A stretch of DNA of 64,000 bases from an uncultured Flavobacteriia bacterium (GTDB taxonomy: Bacteria; Bacteroidota; Bacteroidia; Flavobacteriales_D; Crocinitomicaceae). Location of the stretch: NCBI GenBank assembly GCA_937975705.1, contig CALJTX010000047.1, positions 1 through 64,000 on the forward strand, given 5' to 3'. Below, piece by piece: positions 25,486 to 35,674 of the stretch; the first letter of the stretch is position 1; each line of letters begins with the position of its first letter. The position numbers were made by a program, and so were the translations under genes. Below the pieces are notes generated by a model that was not told the origin of the DNA, made no database searches, and worked only from the letters and a program-made list of their open reading frames with translations.

Positions 25486-27243
25486 ATGCGTCTCACAACT
25501 ACCTTATTTGCATTTTTAATCGGATTTTTATTCAGCTTCAACAGCTGGGCTAGCCATATCATCGGAGGTGAAATCTATTACGATTCACTCGGCAACGACC
25601 AATACAAAATCACCATCGAAATCTACCGCGACTGCAACTCCGCAACAGGTTTTGACAACCCGCTCAACTACACCATTTTCTTGGCAGATGGCAGCGTATT
25701 CATGACGCGCTACATCGCGCCGTTTTCTCAAAACATCTTACCTATTGTCTACGACGACCCTTGCGTGACCGTACCCAACGACATCTGCGTCGAGCGCGCT
25801 ATTTACATCGATACCGTTACGCTCCCATTTGGTGTGCAGGGTTATTACGTGTCTTACCAACGCTGCTGCTGGACCGGCGCAATCGACAACATCGTGGACC
25901 CATCCAATAACGGCATCACCCTCACTACGTTTATTCCAGGCTCAGCACTAGTAGGTGTTCATAACCAAGGTGCACGCTTTATCAACTATCCGCCACTCAT
26001 TTTGTGTTCTCAAAATACCTTAGATTTTGACCACGCCGCTTTTGACCCAGACGGAGATTCCCTGAGTTACGAACTCATGGCGCCTTTGCTCGGCGGCAGT
26101 ATTGCCAATGTTGTTCCCGACCCAGAAACAGCAGCGCCATATAGCCCCGTAAGCTGGAATCCTACCTTTACTGAAACTGTTCCATTTGGAGCCGGTTCAA
26201 ATATCACCATTGACCCTGTAACGGGCTTCATGACCTTTACACCCAACCTCATCGGCAGTTTTGTGGCAGGTGTGGCTGTAAAAGAATGGCGCAACGGCAT
26301 TCTCATCAATACCAAAATCCGGACTTTCGGCTACCGTGTAGTTGCTTGCCAAGTAGAGGTGCCCATTGAAGTTGACGTTACAGGACCTACCCAACTCATC
26401 GAAGACTGCGGTTTTGCAGGCTTTATTGTCAAGCGCACCGACCTCTCCTCCAATCTAGTTGTCCAGATCAATTTAGCCGGTACCGCTACTAATGGTGACG
26501 ACTACCCTTTCATCAACGACACACTCGTGATTCCTGCAGGAGTTGCTTCAGACACCATCGGTATATCCGCTTTCCTTGATGGTTTACCAGAAGGTACTGA
26601 AACGGTACTTTTCAACGTGATTTTGCCTAACCCTTGCGACGGCACTTTTGATACGACATCTATCTCTCTCAACATCATTGACTACACGCCTTTGAGCATC
26701 ACAGCAGTTGATTCTCTTAATGTTTGTGCAGACTTCGGTCAAGGAACCAATATTTGGTGTAACGTTCAAAATGGCATCTCTCCATACAGTTATGTTTGGG
26801 GGCCGGGTAGCTTCCCAAATAACGATACTGTTTATGTGCAGCCAGGCATTCTAGAGCCCAACCTCAATAACTTCCAGGTCTATGTCATGGACCAATGTGC
26901 CAAAACCATTACCTCACCAATTGTGCGCGTTTACAATCAGTGTCCGCTCGTTGTACCAAACATCCTCACCATAGACAACGACAATATCAACGAACTTCTC
27001 GTTATTAAAAACTGGGAAGATTACGACCAAGTGAGCATCCAAATCTTTAACCGTTGGGGCAATCTCATCTACGAAAAAGACAACTATCTCAACGACTGGA
27101 ATGGAACCGACATGAATGGCAAAGTCCTTGAAGAAGGCGTGTACTTTTATACGGCCACACCAAAAAGTGAGAAATACGAATACGACAACCAAAACAAAAC
27201 ACTTTACACCCTTCATGGTTTCGTGCATATAGTTAAACCATAA
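25486..27243 (+). CDS. Secreted protein with gliding-motility/T9SS type B (CHU_C) tail
   Basis: 585 aa from ATG 25486 (signal MRLTTTLFAFLIGFLFSFNSWA). HIIGGEIYYDSLGNDQYKITIEIYRDCNS is a widely conserved N-terminal block of large Bacteroidota adhesins. A cadherin-like part (FDPDGDSLSYELMAP ... ITIDPVTGFMTFTP) is followed by a Calx-beta-like unit (GTATNGDDYPFINDTLVIPAG) and an Ig/SprB-like unit. The last ~85 residues are the CHU_C domain (VSIQIFNRWGNLIYEKDNY, WNGTDMNGKVLEEGVYFYTA). Surface protein exported by T9SS, likely adhesive. Start codons of this gene and the divergent kinase lie within a few bases. Confidence 0.88.
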   Translation: MRLTTTLFAFLIGFLFSFNSWASHIIGGEIYYDSLGNDQYKITIEIYRDCNSATGFDNPLNYTIFLADGSVFMTRYIAPFSQNILPIVYDDPCVTVPNDICVERAIYIDTVTLPFGVQGYYVSYQRCCWTGAIDNIVDPSNNGITLTTFIPGSALVGVHNQGARFINYPPLILCSQNTLDFDHAAFDPDGDSLSYELMAPLLGGSIANVVPDPETAAPYSPVSWNPTFTETVPFGAGSNITIDPVTGFMTFTPNLIGSFVAGVAVKEWRNGILINTKIRTFGYRVVACQVEVPIEVDVTGPTQLIEDCGFAGFIVKRTDLSSNLVVQINLAGTATNGDDYPFINDTLVIPAGVASDTIGISAFLDGLPEGTETVLFNVILPNPCDGTFDTTSISLNIIDYTPLSITAVDSLNVCADFGQGTNIWCNVQNGISPYSYVWGPGSFPNNDTVYVQPGILEPNLNNFQVYVMDQCAKTITSPIVRVYNQCPLVVPNILTIDNDNINELLVIKNWEDYDQVSIQIFNRWGNLIYEKDNYLNDWNGTDMNGKVLEEGVYFYTATPKSEKYEYDNQNKTLYTLHGFVHIVKP

Positions 27244-27262
27244 GGCAAATCGTACTCAACAA

Positions 27263-27290
27263 AAAAAAGGCGCCCTAGGGCGCCTTTTTT
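27263..27290. terminator. Bidirectional terminator between convergent genes
   Basis: Perfect palindrome: A6-GGCGCCC/GGGCGCC-T6 around TA. It has T tracts on both strands and serves the T9SS type B gene (plus) and the beta-barrel gene (minus). Confidence 0.92.
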
Positions 27291-27309
27291 AATTTCTGAA
27301 TATCTTGGA

Positions 27310-27987
27310 TTAGTCTATCGAATAGACAACGCCTACATGCAAGCCAACTGAAGCTGCATTCGTTTTGCTGTATGGATTATACAAATCTAAATCAGCACCC
27401 AAAGCATCTACACCTTTCGCATCAGCAGTGCTGTACATAAAGCGCGCACTTACGGAAACCATCACAGGCAATTCGAGAATGCCAAAACGCCCTCCTACAC
27501 CAATCATGTACCCCATGAAGTTCTGGTATTGGTTGGTGACATCGATTGTTGTTGGAGGATCAACAAGATAATTTGAATTGCTGTACGTAGCACTTTTTAC
27601 GTTATTCATCACTACACCAAACTCACCAAAAGAGCCTTTAGAGCCACCCAAACGCAAGTAAATTGGAATCTGAGAAATCTTTAAATCAACGTTTGAAGTA
27701 TAAGCGCCACCGATTAATACTTGATCACCTTGGTAACCCGCCTTGAAATTTCCCATGAGGTATTCAAGGCCCAAGCCAATTTTTCCAAAATTAACCGTAC
27801 CGGCGAGTCCGTAGTTTGAACTAAATGCCACATCGTAATCTTGTGATGCACCTAAGTCAGAAATGTTTTTGTTGAACATACCTGTTGCACTGTACGCATA
27901 TTTAGCAGCGACATCAAAGGTGAGCGTTTGTGCCTTTACAGCCGTAAAGCAACTCAAGAGTGATAGAGAAATGAATAATTTTTTCAT
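27310..27987 (-). CDS. Outer-membrane beta-barrel protein
   Basis: 225 aa with signal peptide (to about 19, TAVKAQ). The rest is alternating amphipathic beta strands with glycine-rich turns (YGLAGTVNFGKIGLGLEYLMG, YMIGVGGRFGILELPVMVSVSARFMY, ASVGLHVGVVYSID), ending in an aromatic/hydrophobic strand, as in OmpA/porin-like 8-strand barrels. Specific role unknown. Confidence 0.78.
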   Translation of the reverse strand: MKKLFISLSLLSCFTAVKAQTLTFDVAAKYAYSATGMFNKNISDLGASQDYDVAFSSNYGLAGTVNFGKIGLGLEYLMGNFKAGYQGDQVLIGGAYTSNVDLKISQIPIYLRLGGSKGSFGEFGVVMNNVKSATYSNSNYLVDPPTTIDVTNQYQNFMGYMIGVGGRFGILELPVMVSVSARFMYSTADAKGVDALGADLDLYNPYSKTNAASVGLHVGVVYSID

Positions 27988-28036
27988 AGTTTGTAGTTAA
28001 ATGTTTGAGCAATTTTAAGCAAAAATTTGAAATGCG

Positions 28037-28044
28037 TAACTTTA
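28037..28044 (+). promoter_or_regulatory. -7 element 4 nt from the start of the gene at 28049
   Basis: TAACTTTA, one base off consensus, then ATGA and ATG. Same spacing as at the helicase, thioredoxin and yidD genes. Confidence 0.4.
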
Positions 28045-28048
28045 ATGA

Positions 28049-28765
28049 ATGAAATACATCTTCCTACTGCTCATTTGCTGTCTTTTTCAGGTGCGGCTCC
28101 AAGCCCAATTCATCGAAACCGATGAAGGCAAATACTTCGGCTCAGACATCAGCCAAGCTGACCTCGACCTGCTTTTTGTAACTAACCCCAACCTCGATTG
28201 GCTAGTTTTTGATTACAAAGACACCTCCCTTACGCTTCCCAATTTCAAAACATTAGATATTCTCGCTATCGAGAGTGAGGTACTCCAAAAGATAGTTTTC
28301 CCGGACACCATTTTAGAACTTGGCCTCATCGATTTCAATATACCTAGTCTAACATCCATCACGGAACCTGTTGCGCCAAACCTATTTCAAATCACCCTCT
28401 ACGCTTCCCTCGATAGCCTACCTAACTTTATCTGCACCTCACCCGAACTCTCATTAGTAGACATCAAAAACTACAAAGACATCATGTGGCCCGACTGCAT
28501 GGAAGAACGCTTTGTCAACGGCCCTTTTGAACTCTCCAGTTGCGAAATCCTTGACGCCAAAGACGGCAATACCATCTCCAAAATCGTCAGCCCAGACAAG
28601 GTCGAAGACGAGTGGCTCGAAGCCTCCGACGACATGAGCCAAGAAGAACTCGAAGAATTTTTGAAATATGAAAATTTTGGAAAATCCAAACTCCGCATTG
28701 GCCTGATTCGCCGAGCAAGTGGTGTTTTATTGGCCGGTGTGGTGTTTTTGATTTGGGCGAGATGA
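28049..28765 (+). CDS. Unknown exported protein with C-terminal membrane anchor
   Basis: 238 aa, no family recognised. Signal peptide MKYIFLLLICCLFQVRLQAQ. Residues 40-150 contain short irregular Leu/Phe/Ile-rich strands with a repeating feel (LPNFKTLDILAIESEVLQKIVFPD; TLYASLDSLPNFICTSPELSLVDI), suggestive of a degenerate leucine-rich repeat. An acidic stretch (DEWLEASDDMSQEELEEF) precedes a final hydrophobic helix (ASGVLLAGVVFLIWAR). Likely held in the membrane at its C terminus. Confidence 0.65.
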   Translation: MKYIFLLLICCLFQVRLQAQFIETDEGKYFGSDISQADLDLLFVTNPNLDWLVFDYKDTSLTLPNFKTLDILAIESEVLQKIVFPDTILELGLIDFNIPSLTSITEPVAPNLFQITLYASLDSLPNFICTSPELSLVDIKNYKDIMWPDCMEERFVNGPFELSSCEILDAKDGNTISKIVSPDKVEDEWLEASDDMSQEELEEFLKYENFGKSKLRIGLIRRASGVLLAGVVFLIWAR

Positions 28766-28836
28766 AACAACTCAATCCAAGTCCGAATATATACCTACAA
28801 GAAAAAGACTAATTTTAGGGAAACAAATCAATTTAT

Positions 28837-29694
28837 ATGAAAAAAACATTACTCTCCATTTTCTTTTTAGGCGCTTGCCTGACTACAAATGCGCAAGGCT
28901 TATTAAATGGCAATTTTGAACAAGCCGCCACTCCATTGCTTCCAGGCGTTGCTACAGACTGCCCTGGTTGGGGCCAAGGTTTGTATACAATGGAAACAGC
29001 TGCTCCTTATGCGGGTACGCAATCGGCAAAACTTGCTACAATCAATGACCCACTCACTAACTCACTTCTGAACTGGGGTTCAGATACCATCCCAGGGCTC
29101 ATCACACAATCAGTGAACGGAAACTGGAACAACGTAGCCAACATGACTTTAAATTTTGCCTACAAGAAACAAATTGCTGCTGGAGACACCGCTGTGGTTG
29201 TGGCCGAATTTCTAGACACTATGACTGCTGACCCAAATGACGACGTATTGCTATACCAAGCTTTTGGAATCTACACCGGATCCGGAACAACTTGGGCCAC
29301 AGAATCTTTACCGTTTCAACAAAATCCGAACGGTACCGGAACCGCAAATCAATTTGTAATCTTCGCAACTTCATCAATGGCAGCTGCTTTTGGAACAGGT
29401 ACAGGTATGCCAGGAAGCACTTTATATTTAGATAACGTCACAGTTACTGGTATGAACAGCGTAGTTGAGATGACTTCAGAAACACTCAATGTATATCCAA
29501 ACCCAACCTCTGGCATCTTAACCTTTGAAACTTCAGGAGCACTTGATCATGTTGCATTATACAACATCAATGGCCAATTACAATTGAACACCACCGAAGC
29601 TACAATTGACATTTCAAACCTTCCTTCAGGTATTTATTTCTATACAGTAATCTCTGCAGGAAAAACCTACCAAGGCAAGGTCAATAAATTATAA
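28837..29694 (+). CDS. Secreted protein with T9SS type A sorting domain
   Basis: 285 aa. Signal peptide to about 19 (LTTNAQG). Body (20-205) begins LLNGNFEQAATPLLPGVATDCPGWGQG, the usual start of a jelly-roll carbohydrate-binding-like domain, and ends GSTLYLDNVTVTGM. The tail (about 212-285) is a T9SS type A domain: LNVYPNPTSGILTFE, VALYNINGQL, ISNLPSGIYFYTV, final KVNKL. Possible glycan binder on the cell surface. Confidence 0.82.
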   Translation: MKKTLLSIFFLGACLTTNAQGLLNGNFEQAATPLLPGVATDCPGWGQGLYTMETAAPYAGTQSAKLATINDPLTNSLLNWGSDTIPGLITQSVNGNWNNVANMTLNFAYKKQIAAGDTAVVVAEFLDTMTADPNDDVLLYQAFGIYTGSGTTWATESLPFQQNPNGTGTANQFVIFATSSMAAAFGTGTGMPGSTLYLDNVTVTGMNSVVEMTSETLNVYPNPTSGILTFETSGALDHVALYNINGQLQLNTTEATIDISNLPSGIYFYTVISAGKTYQGKVNKL

Positions 29695-29714
29695 GCCCCC
29701 CTTCATTCCCAACG

Positions 29715-29743
29715 AAAGCGCGCAGATTCTGTGCGCTTTTTTT
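29715..29743 (+). terminator. Rho-independent terminator after the T9SS type A gene
   Basis: 11-bp stem AAAGCGCGCAG/CTGTGCGCTTT (one G-U) with loop ATT and a run of T. Confidence 0.88.
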
Positions 29744-29817
29744 GATTTGGGCGAATTAAAAAATTGAGGGGCTTGTCCGTTTTTGTACTGAATTACATTT
29801 CATGTTGATTATTTATT

Positions 29818-29846
29818 TTTGAATTGAATGAAAAGGTATACTTTTG
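29818..29846 (+). promoter_or_regulatory. Promoter of the toxin-antitoxin operon
   Basis: TTTG at 29818-29821, 17-nt spacer, TACTTTTG at 29839-29846. Both elements match consensus. Predicted start near 29852, leader about 16 nt. Confidence 0.7.
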
Positions 29847-29864
29847 TAATTACTTTATAATTAC
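29846..29864 (+). promoter_or_regulatory. Palindromic operator at the toxin-antitoxin start site
   Basis: Perfect inverted repeat GTAATTA-CTTTA-TAATTAC beginning at the last base of the -7 box and covering the expected transcription start, 3 bp before the antitoxin ATG. Antitoxins of the AbrB/MazE kind repress their own operons by binding such palindromes. Confidence 0.65.
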
Positions 29865-29867
29865 ATT

Positions 29868-30107
29868 ATGCGCATTCAACTCATTCAAATTGGCAACTCT
29901 AAAGGTTTTAGACTTCCCAAGAAAATAATTGATCAATACCAAATTCAAGACGAAATGGAACTCATCTTAAACGAGCAAGACCTCACGCTCAAGCCCTTGA
30001 AAAAAATCCGCGAAGGATGGAATGAAGCATTTCAACAAATGCATGCAAACGGCGATGACCAACTGCTCATCGACGACGTATTTGCAGACGAAACCTTCGA
30101 AGAATGA
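29868..30107 (+). CDS. MazE-like antitoxin, AbrB/SpoVT fold
   Basis: 79 aa. The N-terminal half is a swapped-hairpin DNA-binding domain (IQIGNSKGFRLPKKIIDQYQI, DEMELILNEQDLTLKPL), where IGNSxGxRLPK is the family hallmark. The acidic C terminus (DDQLLIDDVFADETFEE) fits a toxin-binding tail. Its last 4 bases overlap the toxin start (ATGA), so the two are co-translated. Confidence 0.9.
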   Translation: MRIQLIQIGNSKGFRLPKKIIDQYQIQDEMELILNEQDLTLKPLKKIREGWNEAFQQMHANGDDQLLIDDVFADETFEE

Positions 30108-30427
30108 CCTGCACACAGTACGACCTCTTCTTGGTCAACCTCGACCCAACAATTGGCAGTGAAATCCGAAAAACCAGGCCTTGTGTGGTGCTCTCACCAA
30201 ACGAACTCAACAGCAACCTCAATACGGTTATCATCGCACCCATCACAAGCACCTCGAAACCCTACCCCACTCGCCTCCAAACAAAAAGCGTCAAACCCTA
30301 TGGCTGGATAGTCCTCGACCAAATCCGTACCATTGACAAATCCCGTTTCATCAAAAAAATTGGCCAACTGACTCCCGATGAAATCAGTGCTTGTAAATGC
30401 ATTTTGGAGGAGTTGTTGGTGTGGTAG
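30104..30427 (+). CDS. MazF/PemK-type endoribonuclease toxin
   Basis: 107 aa, full length. Begins with the MazF block YDLFLVNLDPTIGSEIRKTRPCVVLSPNELN (Arg of KTRP is the usual active-site residue), then VIIAPITSTSKPYPTRL and GWIVLDQIRTIDKSRFIKKIG. Cleaves RNA at short sequences when released from the antitoxin. The module sits just before a tRNA cluster, a common site for accessory DNA, but no repeats or integrase are seen. Confidence 0.93.
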   Translation: MTCTQYDLFLVNLDPTIGSEIRKTRPCVVLSPNELNSNLNTVIIAPITSTSKPYPTRLQTKSVKPYGWIVLDQIRTIDKSRFIKKIGQLTPDEISACKCILEELLVW

Positions 30428-30488
30428 GGGAATAACCCGCGACGTATAATCCCAGAAAGCATTTGAGGTAATTTACTTTCCTATAAAA

Positions 30489-30515
30489 CAAAAAACCCCA
30501 CATTGCTGTGAGGTT
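30489..30515 (-). terminator. Terminator of the Ser-Pro-Arg tRNA operon
   Basis: On the minus strand AACCTCACA-GCAA-TGTGGGGTT, a 9-bp stem with one G-U and a GCAA tetraloop, followed by T6. It lies just after tRNA-Arg. Confidence 0.88.
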
Positions 30516-30522
30516 GTAGATG

Positions 30523-30596
<74 letters not shown>

Positions 30597-30664
30597 GTTT
30601 GTTGTAAAAAGGGAATTTACAACTTATATAATCAAAAAAGGGGGATGATTGCTCATCCCCCTTG

Positions 30665-30739
30665 TCGGGGCGGCAGGATTCGAACCTGCGACCTCCTGGT
30701 CCCAAACCAGGCGCGATGACCGGACTACGCTACGCCCCG
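30665..30739 (-). tRNA. tRNA-Pro (TGG anticodon)
   Basis: 75 nt. Acceptor CGGGGCG/CGCCCCG, anticodon stem CCTGG/CCAGG, loop TTTGGGA (anticodon at 30704-30702), T arm GTTCGAATC. CCA is not encoded. Confidence 0.96.
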
Positions 30740-30770
30740 AACTGAAGTTCGATACGGTCTAAATTTGTGG

Positions 30771-30857
<87 letters not shown>

Positions 30858-30878
30858 AAGTGTTCAATGAACGGATTG

Positions 30879-30908
30879 CAAAAGTACAAAAACAATCCGT
30901 TTTTCAAA
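30879..30908 (-). promoter_or_regulatory. Promoter of the tRNA operon, flanked by an inverted repeat
   Basis: Minus strand: TTTG (30908-30905), 18-nt spacer, TACTTTTG (30886-30879), start expected about 15 nt before tRNA-Ser. ACGGATTG (30871-30878) and CAATCCGT (30893-30900) form an 8-bp inverted repeat around the -7 box. Confidence 0.72.
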
Positions 30909-30925
30909 GCTTTTCTTTGATTTTT

Positions 30926-32098
30926 TTATCCGTTATAGGTAAATTCTCCGTGTTGGCTAGAAATCGTGACTTTTTTCTCAGCTGCTGCCTCTACCCGACC
31001 CACAACCTGAGCGGCGATGCCAAAGCTTTCAGAAATACGGATGATTTCAGGCGCAAGCTCCTCACTTACATAAACTTCCATGCGGTGCCCCATATTGAAA
31101 ACCTTGTACATTTCTTGCCATGGCGTCTTGGATTCTGCCTGGATCATTTCAAATAATGGTGGGGTTGCAAATAAATTGTCTTTGATGACATGCAGCTGGT
31201 CAATGAAGTGTAAAACCTTCGTTTGGGCACCTCCAGAGCAGTGAACCATGCCGTGGATATCGTGATGGTGCGCATCTAAAATTGCTTTAATGACCGGCGC
31301 GTAAGTACGCGTTGCCGACAATACCAATTGGCCAGCATTGAGCGGACTGCCCTCGACCGCGTCTGTAAGGCGCTTAGAACCACTGTACACCAACTCTTTG
31401 GGTAAAGAGTTATCATACGTTTCTGGAAAATCATCGGCTAAGGAGTGATGAAAGACGTCGTGGCGTGCACTCGTGAGTCCGTTGCTACCCATACCTCCAT
31501 TGTATTGTGTTTCATAGGTAGCTTGTCCGAATGAAGCCAAACCGACTATAACATCGCCTGGGCGAATGCCGTCGTTGGAGATCACTTTATTGCGGGGCAT
31601 GCGACAAACTACCGTGGAGTCAACGATAATGGTGCGCACGAGGTCGCCCACATCGGCAGTTTCTCCGCCAGTTGAATGGATGTCGATGCCGTAGCTGCGC
31701 AATTCTTCTAAAAGTTCTTCTGTGCCATTGATAATTGCGGACAATACTTCACCAGGAATAAGCAGTTTGTTGCGACCGATTGTACTCGAAACCAAGATAG
31801 GGCCAGTAGCACCCACGCAAAGTAAGTCGTCGATGTTCATGATGAGTGCATCTTGAGCAATGCCGCGCCAAACTGAAATGTCTCCAGTTTGCTTCCAGTA
31901 AGCATAAGCCAAAGAAGATTTGGTGCCAGCGCCGTCTGCATGCATCACGACACAGTAATTTGGGTCACCGGTAAGGTAGTCGGGCACGATTTTACAAAAT
32001 GCCTGCGGAAATAAGCCTTTGTCTAGTTTAGAGATGGCTTTGTGAACATCTTCCTTTCCGGCAGAAACGCCGCGCTGTTGGTAACGGTTATCAGACAT
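30926..32098 (-). CDS. purM: Phosphoribosylformylglycinamidine cyclo-ligase (AIR synthetase)
   Basis: 390 aa, the longer form usual in Bacteroidota. Key blocks: RYQQRGVSAGKEDVHKAI, VVMHADGAGTKSSLAY (substrate), QDALIMNIDDLLCVGATGPI, STGGETADVGDLVRTI, and GSNGLTSARHDVF. Closes the imidazole ring in purine synthesis with ATP. Follows the TerB/J-domain gene by 8 nt. Confidence 0.95.
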   Translation of the reverse strand: MSDNRYQQRGVSAGKEDVHKAISKLDKGLFPQAFCKIVPDYLTGDPNYCVVMHADGAGTKSSLAYAYWKQTGDISVWRGIAQDALIMNIDDLLCVGATGPILVSSTIGRNKLLIPGEVLSAIINGTEELLEELRSYGIDIHSTGGETADVGDLVRTIIVDSTVVCRMPRNKVISNDGIRPGDVIVGLASFGQATYETQYNGGMGSNGLTSARHDVFHHSLADDFPETYDNSLPKELVYSGSKRLTDAVEGSPLNAGQLVLSATRTYAPVIKAILDAHHHDIHGMVHCSGGAQTKVLHFIDQLHVIKDNLFATPPLFEMIQAESKTPWQEMYKVFNMGHRMEVYVSEELAPEIIRISESFGIAAQVVGRVEAAAEKKVTISSQHGEFTYNG

Positions 32099-32106
32099 AT
32101 TTGATC

Positions 32107-32877
32107 TTATTTAATGCCTCTACGCTTTTTAATGGCTTCGTAGGCATCTTGAATTTGTTGGAATTTCTCTTTGGCCCCTTTCAAGTATTCTTCACCCATA
32201 TGGGAAACTTTGTCAGGATGGTGTGCCACCGCCATTTTGCGATAAGCCTTTTTAACTTCTTCGTCGGTCGCTTTTTCGTCGATACCTAAAATTTTGTAGT
32301 CGGAGTCTACGTTGCGGTAGAACATATTGCGCAAACTTTCAAACTCCACCGCAGGAATGCCTAGCATGGTGGCAATGCGTGAAATCACGTTGATTTCAGC
32401 CGTGCCGACGTCCCCATCTGCTTTAGCGATTCCGAACAAATAATGCACGAGCTGAACGCGTACCTCTTGGGTCATGCGCGTACGGATGTCGTGGCAGATG
32501 TCTTGGAGCGGGATGTTGGGTGCATCTAGAAACTGCTTGAGCGTTTGCAGATGCGTGGCGTTGAACTGCTTGCCAAACTGCGCGGAAAAGAAGTTCTTGA
32601 CGTAGTCTAGCTCAATGCGCAAGACCTTTCCATCTGCTTTCATGACAGCAGCTGAAAGCGCCATGAGCATGGTGGGCAAGTCGTACATGGAACTTTGCCT
32701 GCGATAAAAATCAAAGGGATCTTGGCCGTTGCCCGCGCCAGCACCTGAACCATTTTGACCATTTTTGGCCGCTTGCTGGTATTGGTCTATGAGTGATCCG
32801 ATGGCAAAGGCAAGGATTGCCAGACCAATTTTACGGGTTAAAATGAGGGCGCCAATGCCCAAGATCCATTTATACAA
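32107..32877 (-). CDS. TerB-J-domain membrane co-chaperone (DjlA-like), TTG start
   Basis: 256 aa. An N-terminal membrane helix (ILGIGALILTRKIGLAILAFAIGSLI), a TerB/DjlA helical domain at about 65-180 (MALSAAVMKADGKVLRIELDYVKNFF, GIAKADGDVGTAEINVI), and a C-terminal J domain (KILGIDEKATDEEVKKAYRKMAVAHHPDKVSH) with the essential HPD. It should stimulate DnaK at the membrane. The start is TTG at 32877: an in-frame TAG lies two codons upstream and the next ATG would remove the membrane helix. Lies 34 bp after htpG. Confidence 0.9.
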   Translation of the reverse strand: MYKWILGIGALILTRKIGLAILAFAIGSLIDQYQQAAKNGQNGSGAGAGNGQDPFDFYRRQSSMYDLPTMLMALSAAVMKADGKVLRIELDYVKNFFSAQFGKQFNATHLQTLKQFLDAPNIPLQDICHDIRTRMTQEVRVQLVHYLFGIAKADGDVGTAEINVISRIATMLGIPAVEFESLRNMFYRNVDSDYKILGIDEKATDEEVKKAYRKMAVAHHPDKVSHMGEEYLKGAKEKFQQIQDAYEAIKKRRGIK

Positions 32878-32911
32878 AATCTAGAATTTAAGCGAAGTCA
32901 AAGCTAGTCAT

Positions 32912-34804
<1,893 letters not shown>

Positions 34805-34861
34805 TGTGTTTCTAATTTTTATACAATCCACTACTCAATAAAAATGCCACAGCGCAAATGC

Positions 34862-34874
34862 TGACATTTTGACA
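34862..34874 (-). promoter_or_regulatory. Repeat upstream of htpG: possible heat-shock site
   Basis: TGTCA-AAA-TGTCA on the minus strand (TGACATTTTGACA on plus), about 60 bp before htpG within the 102-bp divergent spacer. No CIRCE element is present. Assignment as a stress operator is only a guess from position. Confidence 0.25.
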
Positions 34875-34894
34875 AGCAACTGCATTTTTTTTGT

Positions 34895-34902
34895 CAATTT
34901 TG
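34895..34902 (+). promoter_or_regulatory. -7 element 4 nt from the SDR start
   Basis: CAATTTTG (one base off TAnnTTTG), then CAGT and ATG. Predicts a leaderless SDR mRNA. Confidence 0.4.
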
Positions 34903-34906
34903 CAGT

Positions 34907-35656
34907 ATGAAATATGCGATCATTACAGGTGCAAGTTCGGGCTTCGGCGCAGCAACAGCAAAAGAACTACAAAACATGGGCTATGGTTTGGTCTTACTGG
35001 CCCGCAGAATGGAACGCCTAGAGGCCCTCAAAGTAGCATTGACGGCTACCCCCGTTTACATCGCACAGCTCGATGTGTGTCAAGAAGCGCAGGTCAAACA
35101 AGTCATTGCCGACTTACCCAAAGAAATCGCAGACAACATTTTTATTTTAGTCAATAATGCCGGTTTAGCCGTCGGAAGAGGCCCCTTGGACACCGGTCTT
35201 TCTGAGGATTGGAACCGCATGCTCGATACGAATGTCAAGGGCTTGCTTTACATGAGCCATGCCGTTATTCCACTGCTCAAAAAGCATCCATTCAGCCACC
35301 TCATCAATATTTCTTCAATAGCAGGCAAAGAAGTATACGCCGGCGGAAATGTCTATTGCGCCAGTAAACATGCCGTTGACGCGCTTTCCAAAGCACTGCG
35401 CATCGATCTTCTACCTCATCAAATCAAGGTCAGCAATATAGCCCCAGGAGCAGCCGAAACCGAATTTTCAATGGTGCGCTTCAAAGGAGACCTGCAAACA
35501 GCACAAAGCGTTTATGAAGGCTACGAGGCGCTACAAGCCACAGACATTGCACAAACTGTAGCCTTTATTGTCAGCAGACCCCAGCACGTCAGTATTGCCG
35601 ACATCACCATTATGCCGAGCGCACAAGCCAACGGTAGTCTTTTTCACAAACAGTAA
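34907..35656 (+). CDS. Short-chain dehydrogenase/reductase, YdfG-like
   Basis: 249 aa. NADP-binding GASSGFGAATAKEL (10-23) with LLARRMERL, NNAGLA, catalytic Ser in INISSIAG, and YCASKHA (Tyr-x3-Lys). The whole resembles YdfG-type serine/3-hydroxy acid dehydrogenases (classical SDR, ~248 aa). 18 nt upstream of pgk on the same strand. Confidence 0.92.
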   Translation: MKYAIITGASSGFGAATAKELQNMGYGLVLLARRMERLEALKVALTATPVYIAQLDVCQEAQVKQVIADLPKEIADNIFILVNNAGLAVGRGPLDTGLSEDWNRMLDTNVKGLLYMSHAVIPLLKKHPFSHLINISSIAGKEVYAGGNVYCASKHAVDALSKALRIDLLPHQIKVSNIAPGAAETEFSMVRFKGDLQTAQSVYEGYEALQATDIAQTVAFIVSRPQHVSIADITIMPSAQANGSLFHKQ

Positions 35657-35674
35657 ACATCAATCCATAACCCG

